Shown one piece after another: positions 9,675-17,434 of a stretch of DNA of 64,000 bases (position 1 is the first letter of the stretch; each line of letters begins with the position of its first letter). The notes beneath the pieces were generated by a model. That model had not been told where the DNA came from. It did no database searches and was given only the letters and a program-made list of their open reading frames with translations. The position numbers and the translations under genes are program-made. Source of the DNA: Streptomyces zaomyceticus (GTDB lineage Bacteria > Actinomycetota > Actinomycetes > Streptomycetales > Streptomycetaceae); assembly GCF_014656215.1 (NCBI RefSeq), contig NZ_BNBZ01000015.1:1-64000 (forward strand). Reading direction: 5' to 3'.

Positions 9675-10421
9675 TCAGCCCAACGGTGCGTCGCGGATCG
9701 GGACCGGGTCCGTGACGGTCTGGCGGACGTCGTCGACCAGCTGCCCGTCGCGCATCCGGATCAGTCGGGGCACGCGGGCGCCGATGGCGCTGTCGTGGGT
9801 GACCAGGACGATGGTCTGGTCCTCGTCCCGGTTGAGTTCGCACAGCAGGTCCATGACCTGGCCGGCCATCGAGCTGTCGAGGTTCCCGGTGGGCTCGTCC
9901 GCCCACACGATGGCGGGCCGCCCGGCGAGGGCGCGTGCGATGGTCACCCGCTGTTGTTCACCGCCGGACATCTCGCTCGGCCGGTGCTCGACCCGGTGGC
10001 CGAGGCCCACCCGGTCGAGTATCTCCAGAGCCCTGCGACGCGCTTCACGCGGACGCGTGCCCACGAGCAACAGGGGCAGTTCGACGTTCTCCACCGCGGA
10101 GAAGACCGGTATGAGGTTGAACGCCTGGAAGACGAACCCCATGGTGTGGGCCCGGTGTTCCGTGCGCGCCGCGTCCGACATCGCGAACAGGTCGTGGCCG
10201 TCGACCTCCACCCGGCCGGCGTCGATGTCGTCGAGACCGGACAGGCAGTTCAGGAGCGTGGTCTTTCCGGAGCCGGACGGGCCCATGACCGCCACCATCT
10301 CCCCGTGGCGCACGACGAGATCCAGGTCGATCAGGGCGGCGACTTCGACGGAGCCCGTCCGGTAGATCTTGCGTACCCCGCCGGCGACGAGGAGTGGGCG
10401 GTCGGCGTTCATGTCTTCCAT
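9675..10421 (-). CDS. ABC transporter ATP-binding protein, LolD/MacB type
   Basis: This 248-residue cytoplasmic ATPase powers the FtsX-type permease encoded directly downstream. It has Walker A GPSGSGKTT (about 48-56), the Q-loop in FVFQAFNLIPVFSAVENVELP, the signature MSGGEQQRVTIARAL and Walker B IVWADEPTGNLDS, followed by the H-loop VTHDS. The domain order and FNLIP motif are those of the lipoprotein/macrolide exporter subfamily. The first ATG (10419-10421) is used; a second ATG three codons in is also possible. A perfect GGGCCGAACGGCCC palindrome 50 bp upstream suggests stress-island control. Confidence 0.88.
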   Translation of the reverse strand: MEDMNADRPLLVAGGVRKIYRTGSVEVAALIDLDLVVRHGEMVAVMGPSGSGKTTLLNCLSGLDDIDAGRVEVDGHDLFAMSDAARTEHRAHTMGFVFQAFNLIPVFSAVENVELPLLLVGTRPREARRRALEILDRVGLGHRVEHRPSEMSGGEQQRVTIARALAGRPAIVWADEPTGNLDSSMAGQVMDLLCELNRDEDQTIVLVTHDSAIGARVPRLIRMRDGQLVDDVRQTVTDPVPIRDAPLG

Positions 10422-10470
10422 ACCAGCCCCCGGAGAGAACCGGTGGCTACGGCCACCCAGGCCCCGAATC

Positions 10471-10484
10471 GGGCCGAACGGCCC
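10471..10484. promoter_or_regulatory. DosR/OsdR-like palindrome upstream of ABC operon
   Basis: The sequence GGGCCGAACGGCCC is nearly a perfect inverted repeat. It matches the palindrome found in other promoter regions of the stress island. It lies 50 bp upstream of the ATPase start on the minus strand. Function is inferred from recurrence and position. Confidence 0.5.
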
Positions 10485-10533
10485 AATCGCCGGGTATCCG
10501 GGAAGCCTGCACAGGTGGTCTTCGCAGCCGCGA

Positions 10534-10656
10534 TCAGGCGTCCGCGGTCGCCCGGGCGTGTCGCCGGACAGCGGTGGTGGCCAGGGTGCCCGCGCCGGTC
10601 GCGGTGACGGCGAGGAGGACGAATCCCCACGGACTCGCCCACGTGTCGGCAGCCAC
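10534..10656 (-). pseudogene. Possible relic of a small membrane protein C-terminus
   Basis: A 40-codon minus-strand frame encodes one hydrophobic segment (WGFVLLAVTATGAGTLATTA) followed by a basic tail and a stop. It looks like the end of a membrane protein cut off by the adjoining formate dehydrogenase relic. No good ribosome binding site or full-length partner is visible, so this is a weak call. Confidence 0.25.
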
Positions 10657-10659
10657 CTG

Positions 10660-11048
10660 TCTACCGCCCGGCGAAGAACCGGACGAGGATTATCCGTTGG
10701 TGCTCGTCACCGGGCGCCGATGGGCCCGCTACAACTCCGGGAGCATGCCCCGGCGAGGCGGCAACCTTCTTCTCGACGCCTCCGACCGTCTGGACCCTGC
10801 ACCCGGAGGACGCCGCCCGGTTCGGTATCGGGGACGGCACCCCGGTCACCGTCGAGAGCCGTCACGGACGGGCGCGACTCGTCGCCCACGTCGGAACGGA
10901 ATTCGCTCCCGGGCAGGTCTTCTGCGCGTTCCACTTCCCGGTCAGCGGCGTCAACTCCCTCACCTCGGAGCACGCCGACACCGTGACCTCGTGTCCGGAG
11001 TACAAGGTCACGGCGGTTCGGCTGCGTCCGGCGGTGTCGGACGACTGA
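10660..11048 (+). pseudogene. Molybdopterin formate dehydrogenase, C-terminal relic with frameshift
   Basis: About 125 codons match the C-terminal molybdopterin-dinucleotide-binding domain of formate dehydrogenase-like oxidoreductases: EEPDEDYPLVLVTGR, RYNSGSMPRRGGNLL, then HPEDAARFGIGDGTPVTVES, FHFPVSGVNSL and PEYKVTAVRL. The match switches frame near 10794, where one extra C in the run before HPEDAA breaks the reading frame. The first 500 or more residues, including the cofactor and Fe-S domains, are absent. It cannot be functional. It indicates the island once encoded an anaerobic or formate-oxidising enzyme. Confidence 0.8.
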
Positions 11049-11060
11049 GCGGTACCGGGT

Positions 11061-11918
11061 TCAGGCGTGGGGCACGAGGGCCACGGGAACCGGGCTGTGG
11101 TGCAGCACCGCATGGGCCACGCTGCCGATGTGCGCCCCCAGCTTCGAGTGGCGGGTACGCCGGCCCACGACCACGAGGGAGGCCTCCCGGGCGACCGCCA
11201 CCAGTTCGAGTCCGGCCGATCCGACTGCCACGCGGGCGACCGCATCGACGTCGGGACACTTCGCCCGCCAGGGCTCCAGCATGTCCTCCAGCGAACGCTT
11301 GATCTCCGGAACCATGGAGAGCCTGAAGTCCGGGACCATCGCGGGCCCCATGCCCGCGTGCAGCGGGAGCTGCTGTACGTAGACGACGAGGACCTGGGTG
11401 TGCCGTCGCGCCGCTTCCTCGAAGGCGAAGCCCAGCACGGAGTCCACGGGCTGCCGCACGTCGGCCCCGACCACGACGGGTCCCCGTGGAGCGGTTGCGG
11501 CGCTGACGGCCCGTACGAGCACGACGGGACGCTCGACGACACCGGCGACCGTCAGGCCGACCGACCCGAGCAGGTATCCGGCCACGCTGCCCAGCGCCCG
11601 TGAGCCGAGGACGAGCAGATCGCTCTCCTCGGCCGCGGCGACGAGACCCGGAACGGGCCCCGAGGGCAGCGCCTGCGAGGTCACCGACACGCCGGGATGG
11701 CGCTCACGCAGTTCACCGGCGGTGCGCGCCATCATCTCCCTGGCCCACGGCTCCTCGGACTCCCACTTCAGGAGCGATAGAGCGGCCTCCGGTACCGGTT
11801 CCGCCGCGTGCACCAGATGCACGTCCGTGCCGCGCAGCAGCGCCTCCTCGGCCGCCCACTCCGCGGCTGCCTTTGCCTGTTCCGTGCCGTCCAGGCCGAC
11901 CACGATGCTCCGCGTCAT
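11061..11918 (-). CDS. Universal stress protein, tandem UspA domains (USP-1)
   Basis: This 285-residue protein has two UspA domains. The first starts IVVGLDGTEQAKAAAEWA and contains LVLGSRALGSVAGYLLGSVG, an ATP-binding G-2X-G-9X-G type loop. The second contains LVVVGRRTRHSKLGAHIGSV and ends ALVPHA. Tandem-domain USPs of this length are characteristic of actinobacterial dormancy regulons (mycobacterial Rv2623-type). The ATG at 11916-11918 overlaps the stop of the upstream CBS-BON gene in an ATGA arrangement, so the two are translationally coupled. Confidence 0.9.
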   Translation of the reverse strand: MTRSIVVGLDGTEQAKAAAEWAAEEALLRGTDVHLVHAAEPVPEAALSLLKWESEEPWAREMMARTAGELRERHPGVSVTSQALPSGPVPGLVAAAEESDLLVLGSRALGSVAGYLLGSVGLTVAGVVERPVVLVRAVSAATAPRGPVVVGADVRQPVDSVLGFAFEEAARRHTQVLVVYVQQLPLHAGMGPAMVPDFRLSMVPEIKRSLEDMLEPWRAKCPDVDAVARVAVGSAGLELVAVAREASLVVVGRRTRHSKLGAHIGSVAHAVLHHSPVPVALVPHA

Positions 11919-12595
11919 GATCGTCCACCTCCTCGTTCGGTGTCGTCGACGTCGTACGTGAGACGGGTGCCGGAGACGGAGACCACGCCGTCCACCGTGG
12001 AGCACATGCGCTCGATCGCGGTCGACATGCCGCGGAAGGGCAACCTCCCACGCAGCTCCACCCGCCCGTCGTGCACCTCGACGGCAAGGGCGGCCGGTTC
12101 GAGACGCAGGGTGTCACCGAGCACGTCCCCGACGATCTCCCGACGGATGTCGTCATCCTCGCGGAGGAAGATGCCCAAAAGGTCACGCCGGCTCACGATG
12201 CCCAGCAGGTGGTCGTCGCCGTCGACGACGACGAGCCGTTTCACCCTCTGGACCTCCATCAGCCGTGCCGCCTCGGTCACGGTCCACTCCGGGCGGGCGC
12301 ACACCGCGGGGGCGGACATCAGCTCTTCGGCCCGCGTTCCCTCGGCCTTCGCCCGCTCCCATGTCTCCAGGTCCGGCACGGCCGGCATGCCACTCGGTGT
12401 GGCTGCCTGGTCGGCGGTCTTGCGCAGCAGATCACCCTCCGAGACCACCCCGACGACCCGGCCGTCGCCGTCCATCACGGGTACAGCGGTCACCTGGTGC
12501 TGCGAGAGCGTACGGACGATCTCCTTGAACGGTGTGTCACCGCGCACGCTCACCACCTCACGGGTCATCAGCTGGTCGATCCTGCGGTGGCGCAT
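11915..12595 (-). CDS. CBS-domain pair with C-terminal BON domain (CBS-1)
   Basis: The protein has 226 residues. Two CBS repeats span about 1-140 (TPFKEIVRTLSQHQVTAVPV, GRVVGVVSEGDLL, then RVKRLVVVDGDDHLLGIVS). A BON domain of about 60 residues follows, with the pattern DGRVELRGRLPF. CBS pairs sense adenine nucleotides; BON domains often bind membranes or phospholipids. The start is supported by GGAAGGAG upstream and the gene is coupled to USP-1 by a 4-bp overlap. Similar CBS proteins (Hrp1 type) belong to the mycobacterial DosR regulon. The promoter probably lies in or beyond the truncated CBS-2 gene. Confidence 0.88.
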   Translation of the reverse strand: MRHRRIDQLMTREVVSVRGDTPFKEIVRTLSQHQVTAVPVMDGDGRVVGVVSEGDLLRKTADQAATPSGMPAVPDLETWERAKAEGTRAEELMSAPAVCARPEWTVTEAARLMEVQRVKRLVVVDGDDHLLGIVSRRDLLGIFLREDDDIRREIVGDVLGDTLRLEPAALAVEVHDGRVELRGRLPFRGMSTAIERMCSTVDGVVSVSGTRLTYDVDDTERGGGRS

Positions 12596-12632
12596 CTCCC
12601 TCTCCTTCCTCGCGCGGACGCACCGGCATCGG

Positions 12633-13298
12633 TCACCAGGCGATCGGCGCAGCCGTCCCAGGTGTCGAGGGCCGGAAATGATGGCGCCGGTCTCGGTCTG
12701 CCACCAGGTGTCGTGGACCGGAAGCCCGAGTGCCTCCCGGCCCCAGCGCACCCCCAGTGCACGGCCTCGGGATTGAGCGGCTCTCCGACGCTCGCGACGA
12801 ACCGTTCGATCGATTCGTGTCGGCCAGGACGTCGTGCTCGATCTCGTCACGGATCGCGGTGTCACTGCGCAGGAAGGGCCGCGACAGGTCGCTACGGCTG
12901 ATGATCCCGACGAGCCGACCGGTCTCGTCGGTCACGGGCAGTCTCTTCACAGCTTTGCGCTGCATCGTCCGGGCCGTCTCGACGAGGTTCCAGTTCGCCC
13001 GAGCCGTGACGGCCAGCGAGGTCATCAGCTGGGCAGCCGTCTCCGCATCGGGCAGCCCTCGCTCCTGGGACAGCAGCCGGACGCCCGCCCGACGGCCCTC
13101 CAGGCCGGGGAGCTCAGCGCTCGACCGCAGAAGGTCGGCCTCCGAGACCACACCGAGCAGCCGCCGGTCGGCGTCGACGACCGGGACCGCCGAGCCGTCG
13201 TGGTCGGCGAAGAGCCGGGCGATCTCCTTGAACGGGGTCTCGGGGGCTGCGGTGACCACGTCGGGGGGCATCACCTCGAAAACCGTACGGTGCTTCAT
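12633..13298 (-). CDS. CBS-domain protein, C-terminus replaced by foreign sequence (CBS-2)
   Basis: The gene starts with a good site (AAGGAG) and MKHRTVFEVMPPDVVTAAPE, and encodes two intact CBS repeats (GRLVGIISRSDLS in the second). After DEIEHDVLAD, where relatives continue into a BON domain, the sequence changes to low-complexity residues until a stop 50 codons later. In another frame that tail is acetyl-CoA synthetase sequence. A deletion therefore fused this gene to an acs relic and removed its BON domain. The 221-residue product may still bind nucleotides but is not the ancestral protein. Two tandem palindromes lie 69-102 bp upstream. Confidence 0.75.
   Translation of the reverse strand: MKHRTVFEVMPPDVVTAAPETPFKEIARLFADHDGSAVPVVDADRRLLGVVSEADLLRSSAELPGLEGRRAGVRLLSQERGLPDAETAAQLMTSLAVTARANWNLVETARTMQRKAVKRLPVTDETGRLVGIISRSDLSRPFLRSDTAIRDEIEHDVLADTNRSNGSSRASESRSIPRPCTGGALGPGGTRASGPRHLVADRDRRHHFRPSTPGTAAPIAW
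12671..12807 (-). pseudogene. Acetyl-CoA synthetase relic
   Basis: Minus-strand translation gives ERFVASVGEPLNPEAVHWG in one frame and then ALGLPVHDTWWQTETGAIIS in another. Together they match the conserved core of AMP-forming acetyl-CoA synthetase, including its TWWQTETG signature. The frames are joined by a short imperfect duplication of the tgc-ctggggg type near 12752. Only about 45 of roughly 650 codons survive, overlapping the 3' end of the CBS-2 frame. Confidence 0.75.
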
Positions 13299-13366
13299 GA
13301 CGGTTCTCCTTCGCGTGACGAGGCCGCCCCAGATCTCACTCTGCTGTGCGAAGCACACCCGGGGCA

Positions 13367-13400
13367 GTGCCGAACGGTCCCCGTCCGGGACCGTTGGCCC
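13367..13400. promoter_or_regulatory. Tandem DosR/OsdR-like palindromes between CBS-2 and DUF1918 genes
   Basis: GTGCCGAACGGTCC (13367-13380) and GGGACCGTTGGCCC (13387-13400) are two degenerate copies of the island palindrome. Their starts are 20 bp apart, two helical turns, as expected for cooperative binding of a DosR-type dimer pair. They lie between divergent genes that start at 13298 (minus) and 13498 (plus). Confidence 0.5.
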
Positions 13401-13497
13401 CTATGGAGGTCGGCCGGCCGGGACGCACGGTGGAGAAGGCGGGAGAGCCCGTCTCGGGAGGACCGTGACCGGGCGATCGTGCCAGGAGGCGAGAACC

Positions 13498-13782
13498 ATG
13501 ACTGCGACCGGAGAACGGCAGGGCCGGGAGAAGCCTCGCGCCTGGTTGTGGGCTCGCGTCGGCGACCGGCTGATCGTGGGCGGTGCCACGGTCGGTGACG
13601 AGGGACGTGACGGTGAGATCGTCGGACTGCACCATCCGGACGGCACTCCGCCCTTCGACGTCCGATGGTCGGACACGGGCCGGGTCACCCTGGTGTTCCC
13701 CGGCCCCGACGCACGGGTCCAGCACTTCCCGCCGCACGGCACGAGAGAGGCCCGAGCCGTGAAGACCGCTACGCGGTCGTGA
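13498..13782 (+). CDS. DUF1918 domain protein
   Basis: This 94-residue protein contains a DUF1918 core: VGDRLIVGGATVGDEGRDGE, then GLHHPDGTPPFDVRWSDTG and TLVFPGPDARV. The fold is a small beta barrel of unknown biochemical role. Mycobacterial DUF1918 proteins (Rv0569, Rv2302) are stress and dormancy associated, and Rv0569 belongs to the DosR regulon. The ATG is preceded by AGGAGG. Residues after about 80 (TREARAVKTATRS) are not conserved. The tandem palindromes about 100 bp upstream are consistent with control as part of the stress island. Confidence 0.85.
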   Translation: MTATGERQGREKPRAWLWARVGDRLIVGGATVGDEGRDGEIVGLHHPDGTPPFDVRWSDTGRVTLVFPGPDARVQHFPPHGTREARAVKTATRS

Positions 13783-13825
13783 ACTCCGCCGCCTCGGACA
13801 CCACGCCGACCACTCGCCCCTCGGC
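13769..13825 (-). pseudogene. CBS-domain fragment
   Basis: A minus-strand frame reads AEGRVVGVVSEAAEFTTA and then stops. GRVVGVVSEA is the hallmark strand-turn of a CBS repeat, seen in all four CBS genes nearby. No start or second repeat remains, so this is a leftover of another CBS gene. The rest of the 361-bp gap 13783-14143 shows one palindrome and nothing else I recognise. Confidence 0.45.
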
Positions 13826-14059
13826 CGGCCAGAGCGGCGGAGGACAAGGGCCGAAAGGGGCGCGTCGGGACCCGGGCAGCCCTGGCACGGCCCGTCTCCC
13901 GATGCTTTCCTGACGGTGAGGAAGGGACCGCCAGAGGGACGCGGGGAAGCGGCTCCGAGCCGCGCACTACGCGATCAGGATGCGCGAGCCGAGGATGGCC
14001 CCCTCCTCCCGTCGTGTCTCCACGTCGCCGCCACACCTGGTCCGAGTGGGCCGCGCACG

Positions 14060-14073
14060 GGACCGACCGGCCC
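14060..14073. promoter_or_regulatory. DosR/OsdR-like palindrome upstream of USP-2
   Basis: GGACCGACCGGCCC lies 70 bp upstream of the USP-2 start. The same 14-mer recurs exactly at 17301 and 22799, and its reverse complement at 17627. Confidence 0.5.
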
Positions 14074-14143
14074 TACCCAGCACGTCCGGACGGCTGCGAG
14101 CGTGGTGGCAAGCCACCTCACGACCCGGAAGGCGGTGGGCACG

Positions 14144-15052
14144 ATGGAATCGCCCCTGGTGGTAGGAGTGGTGGGCGTCGACGGGTCCGACGCCAGTCTC
14201 ACGGCCGTGGACTGGGCCGTCGACGAAGCGGTACGGCACGCGGTCCCCCTCCGTATCGTCCATGCGTCGATGTGGGAACGGTACGAGGGAGTCGTGCCGC
14301 CCTGGAGCGCGGACCGACCCTCGGGCCAGATCCTCGCCGAGAACATCGCCGCCATCGCGGCCGAACGCGCCCGGCGCCGCGCACCCGACCTCCCGGTCAC
14401 CACGGACGTCCTCGCCGAGGACGCGTCCACCGCGCTGCTCAGGGAGGGCCGAGAGGGCGCACTCCTCGTCGTCGGGTCACGGGGGCGCAGCGAGTTCGCC
14501 GACCTCCTGCTCGGATCCGTCGGTCTCGTCGTGGCCGCCCGAGCTCATTGCCCGGTCGTCGTCGTCAGAGGAGACCGGCACGCCCTGGAGGCACGCCACG
14601 GGCGCGTCCTGCTCGGCATCGGAGAGCGCGACGTGGACTCGCCGGCGGTGCGGTTCGCCTTCCGCGAGACGGCTGTCCGCGACGCGGAACTCGACGTCGT
14701 CCGCGCCTGGCGACGGCAGGCCCATGAACCGGCCGACAACCTGCTGATGAGACGCGCCGGGGCGGCCTACTTCACGGAAGGGGCCTCCGAACTGCTCGAC
14801 AAGGCCCTTGAGGCCGCGGCGTCCGAACATCCCCGGGTGCGCCTGCGCAGGAGCACCGTCGAGGGCCCCGCCCACAGAGTGCTGACCGAGCGCTCCGCCG
14901 CCGCCGACCTGCTGGTCGTGGGCGCCGGACGCCGGGGCGGGCTCGTCGGCCTGGAGCTCGGCAGGGTCGCCCACCGTGCCTTGCACCACGCCTCGTGTCC
15001 GGTCGCCGTCGTTCCTCAGCGGGCTCCGGCGACCGCGGAAGGAGACCGGTGA
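14144..15052 (+). CDS. Universal stress protein, tandem UspA domains (USP-2)
   Basis: This 302-residue protein has two UspA domains. Domain 1 begins VVGVVGVDGSDASLTAVDWA and carries LVVGSRGRSEFADLLLGSVG, an ATP-binding loop. Domain 2 begins GRVLLGIGERDVDSPAVRFA and carries LVVGAGRRGGLVGLELGRVA. The start is the ATG after a GGAAGGCGG purine tract. Its 3' end overlaps a convergent USP fragment by 37 bp. Likely induced in hypoxia or stationary phase like its family, given the palindrome upstream; the ligand (ATP) is inferred from the glycine motif. Confidence 0.88.
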   Translation: MESPLVVGVVGVDGSDASLTAVDWAVDEAVRHAVPLRIVHASMWERYEGVVPPWSADRPSGQILAENIAAIAAERARRRAPDLPVTTDVLAEDASTALLREGREGALLVVGSRGRSEFADLLLGSVGLVVAARAHCPVVVVRGDRHALEARHGRVLLGIGERDVDSPAVRFAFRETAVRDAELDVVRAWRRQAHEPADNLLMRRAGAAYFTEGASELLDKALEAAASEHPRVRLRRSTVEGPAHRVLTERSAAADLLVVGAGRRGGLVGLELGRVAHRALHHASCPVAVVPQRAPATAEGDR

Positions 15053-15303
15053 CGAACACGGCCGGTGACCCGTGTCCTTCGCATGCCACGAGCGACCTCG
15101 GCCGCCGCGTCCCGCAACAGGCCCTCGGCCCGCTCGGCCAAGGTGCGGGTGTGCGGTGCGGGCAACTCCGGGGTGTTCGGCCACTCCTCCACGTGCACCA
15201 GCCGGAGGGGCACTTCGCGCAACACCGCTTCCGTCGCCGCCCAAGCCGCGGCGGCGAGGCTTTCCTCCGAGCCGTCCAGACCGACGGTGACCTGGGCTGT
15301 CAT
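15016..15303 (-). pseudogene. Truncated universal stress protein (N-terminal fragment)
   Basis: The frame has a good start (GGAGGA, then ATG) and encodes TVGLDGSEESLAAAAWAATE and PLRLVHVEEWPNTP, the first beta-alpha units of a UspA domain. After about 80 residues similarity ends, and the frame stops at 95 residues against a normal 140 (single) or 285 (tandem). The missing glycine loop means it cannot bind ATP as a USP. It converges on and overlaps USP-2, suggesting a deletion joined the two. Confidence 0.6.
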
Positions 15304-15422
15304 GGCCGTCCTCCTCAGTCGTGTCCGCTTCGTTCCGGCCGTGGGCCGGATCGAGCAGTGCACTCAGCACCAAGGCTGGTATCTCCGTTCTCCCCGCAGC
15401 AGGGCCGGGCAGGTCGCGATCA

Positions 15423-15436
15423 GGGCCGAACGGCCC
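15423..15436. promoter_or_regulatory. DosR/OsdR-like palindrome upstream of USP-3/USP-4
   Basis: GGGCCGAACGGCCC is identical to the copy at 10471-10484. It lies 92 bp upstream of USP-3 and 120 bp upstream of the divergent USP fragment. Confidence 0.5.
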
Positions 15437-15527
15437 ATCCCGCGGAGGCCCGCCACGATGCCAGTCTGGGAGATGTCGCCCCTCGGGACGCGCTCCCGAG
15501 CCTCGGGTCCACCCCGGAGGAGGAGCC

Positions 15528-16433
15528 ATGACAAGTGAGACCCCCGCCCGACCGGAGCTCGGCATTGTCGTCGTGGGAGTCGACGGATCCCCCTCCGCGC
15601 GCACAGCCGTGCTCTGGGCCGCCGCCGAGGCGGACCGACGGGGGCGGGCGCTGCATCTCGTCCACGCCGCCGACACCGACCGGCGGGCCCTCTTCGCCAA
15701 TGCCGACACGATCCAGGCGGTGCGTGAAGCGGGTCGTGACCTGCTGACCGAGACCGCGCGTGCGGTCCGTGACCGCTTTCCGGACCTTGCCGTCACGAAG
15801 GAGCTGAACCGTCAGGAGCCGGTCGCCGGTCTTCGTGCGGCCGCCGGCCACCGGGGCACGATCGTGGTGGGGAACCGGGGGCTCGGCGGATTCTCCGCAC
15901 TCATGCTCGGATCCATCGGTCTGGGTGTGGCGGCCCGCGCCGAAGTTCCCGTGATCGTGGTGCGTGGGGACGGTGACCGTCCCGCGTCGGGCTCCGTGAC
16001 AGCGGCCGTGCACGGTGCTTCGGATCTGGGCTGGCTGCTCCTCGCGGCCGCCGAGGCCGACGCCCGCAAGGCGGCGTTGCGGCTGGTGAGCGTGTGGAAC
16101 GTACTCACCCACGTCGGCAGCGTCGCGACCATGCTGGACGACCTCGACGGGATCGCGCGGCAACGCGTGCAGGAGATCAAGTCGCTCGCCGACCTCGTGC
16201 GTGAGTTCTATCCCCAGTTGATCGTCAGCCATCACGTCGAGACGGGCACGAGCACGCCCGGGATCCTGGTGGAGGCCAGTGCCCACACCGATCTGCTGGT
16301 GGTGGGCAGAGAACACCGCGCCCTGGGCGCAGGCCCGTCCCTGGGGCGCGTCGCCCACGTCCTGCTCCACCACGCCCAATGCCCGGTGGAGATCGTCCCA
16401 CCAGCCTTCGCCACCCGGGTCGAGGAGACGTGA
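15528..16433 (+). CDS. Universal stress protein, tandem UspA domains (USP-3)
   Basis: This 301-residue protein has tandem UspA domains: IVVVGVDGSPSARTAVLWAA starts the first, with IVVGNRGLGGFSALMLGSIG as its nucleotide loop. The second is more divergent, beginning SVTAAVHGASDLGWLLLAAA and holding LLVVGREHRALGAGPSLGRV. A GGAGGAGG site precedes the ATG. Its TGA overlaps the GTG of USP-4 by 4 bp, so the two are co-translated. The pair sits behind a perfect island palindrome. Confidence 0.9.
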   Translation: MTSETPARPELGIVVVGVDGSPSARTAVLWAAAEADRRGRALHLVHAADTDRRALFANADTIQAVREAGRDLLTETARAVRDRFPDLAVTKELNRQEPVAGLRAAAGHRGTIVVGNRGLGGFSALMLGSIGLGVAARAEVPVIVVRGDGDRPASGSVTAAVHGASDLGWLLLAAAEADARKAALRLVSVWNVLTHVGSVATMLDDLDGIARQRVQEIKSLADLVREFYPQLIVSHHVETGTSTPGILVEASAHTDLLVVGREHRALGAGPSLGRVAHVLLHHAQCPVEIVPPAFATRVEET

Positions 16434-17434
16434 GCGAGATACTGCTCGGAGTCGACCCCGGGGAGCAGTCGGTCCCCGCTCTCGTATGGGCCGCCGACGA
16501 GGCCGTACGAAGAGGGCTGGCGCTCCGGCTGGTCGTTGCCGTACCACCCGCCCACAACGGTCTCCGGTACGACGCACTCGCCCGCCAGAGAGCCCTGAGC
16601 ATCCGCGCGCAGTCGGCGATCACCAACGCCGAGGACCTCGTCCGAGAACTGCACCACGGCCTGAGGATCGCTACGGAACGGGTGAACGGTGTGCCGGCGA
16701 CCGTGCTGCGTGACATGGCGCAGCACGCCGCACTCGTCGTCGTGGGCTCGCGTCGTCTCGGCAGGGTGACCGAGACCTTCAGCGAGAGCTCCGTGGTCGT
16801 CCCCCTCGTGGCGCGGGCCGACGGCCCCGTCGTCGTGGTCCGGGCGCCCGAGCACACCGCCGTGCACCCACCGACCGTCGTCGTCGGCGTGGACGGAAGC
16901 GAGTCCTCGCGGGCCGCGGTCGCCTTCGCCGTCGAGGAGGCGAGCCTCCGCGAGGCACGGCTGCGGGCCGTATGGGTCTGGCCCCGGTCCGTCCTCGCCC
17001 ACGACGACGGTGAGGAGGGCCTGGCCGAGCGGCGTCGTCTGCTCGCCGAATCGGTGGCGGGCTGGGCGGAGAGGTATCCGGACGTCGCTATCTCCGAAGA
17101 GGTCCTGCGGGGACACCCGGTCGAACAACTCGCCCTGGCGTCCCAGGAATCCCTCTCTCTCGTGATCGGTCGCAGAGGCCGTGGCGGCTACTCCGGCATG
17201 CGCTTGGGTTCGACGGTGCACGGCCTGCTGCACCGTGCCCCGTGTCCGGTGATCACCGTCCCCCTCCCGCAACGCGAGCGCCGGACCGGCGACCCGGCAT
17301 GGACCGACCGGCCCCGGTCCGGCACGGCCGACCGGCCCGTGCCCGCTGCCCCGATCCACCGCCGAAGCGTACGAGGAGCTGCTCGGCTCAGGCCTCCGCC
17401 GTCGAGTGGAAGCACAGATCGACCGACCGCATGA
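16430..17434 (+). CDS. Universal stress protein, tandem UspA domains, run-on C-terminus (USP-4)
   Basis: The first 285 residues are a normal tandem USP: LLGVDPGEQSVPALVWAADE, then VVVGVDGSESSRAAVAFAVE and LVIGRRGRGGYSGMRLGSTV, ending PCPVITVPLP. Families end there. This frame continues about 50 more residues of Arg/Pro-rich sequence, first across two island palindromes (17301-17338) and then out of frame across a PEP synthase relic. The native stop was probably lost in a deletion. The GTG start overlaps the USP-3 stop (GTGA). Confidence 0.85.
   Translation: MSEILLGVDPGEQSVPALVWAADEAVRRGLALRLVVAVPPAHNGLRYDALARQRALSIRAQSAITNAEDLVRELHHGLRIATERVNGVPATVLRDMAQHAALVVVGSRRLGRVTETFSESSVVVPLVARADGPVVVVRAPEHTAVHPPTVVVGVDGSESSRAAVAFAVEEASLREARLRAVWVWPRSVLAHDDGEEGLAERRRLLAESVAGWAERYPDVAISEEVLRGHPVEQLALASQESLSLVIGRRGRGGYSGMRLGSTVHGLLHRAPCPVITVPLPQRERRTGDPAWTDRPRSGTADRPVPAAPIHRRSVRGAARLRPPPSSGSTDRPTA
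17301..17338. promoter_or_regulatory. Tandem DosR/OsdR-like palindromes before the PEP synthase relic
   Basis: GGACCGACCGGCCC (17301-17314) and CGGCCGACCGGCCC (17325-17338) lie just before the surviving PEP synthase sequence and inside the run-on tail of USP-4. They probably belonged to the promoter of the lost gene, so they now mark a fossil promoter. Confidence 0.4.

Noticed and set aside
12664..12868. Minus-strand open frame extending the CBS-1 gene upstream and including TWWQTETG
   Set aside because: The CBS-1 protein clearly starts at 12595 with a good ribosome binding site. The upstream part is the acetyl-CoA synthetase relic in the same frame by chance.
13967..14143. Minus-strand frame ending in GAILGSRILIA opposite the USP-2 leader
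   Set aside because: The end looks protein-like, but I cannot match it to any family and it lacks a start, so it is not listed as a gene or relic.
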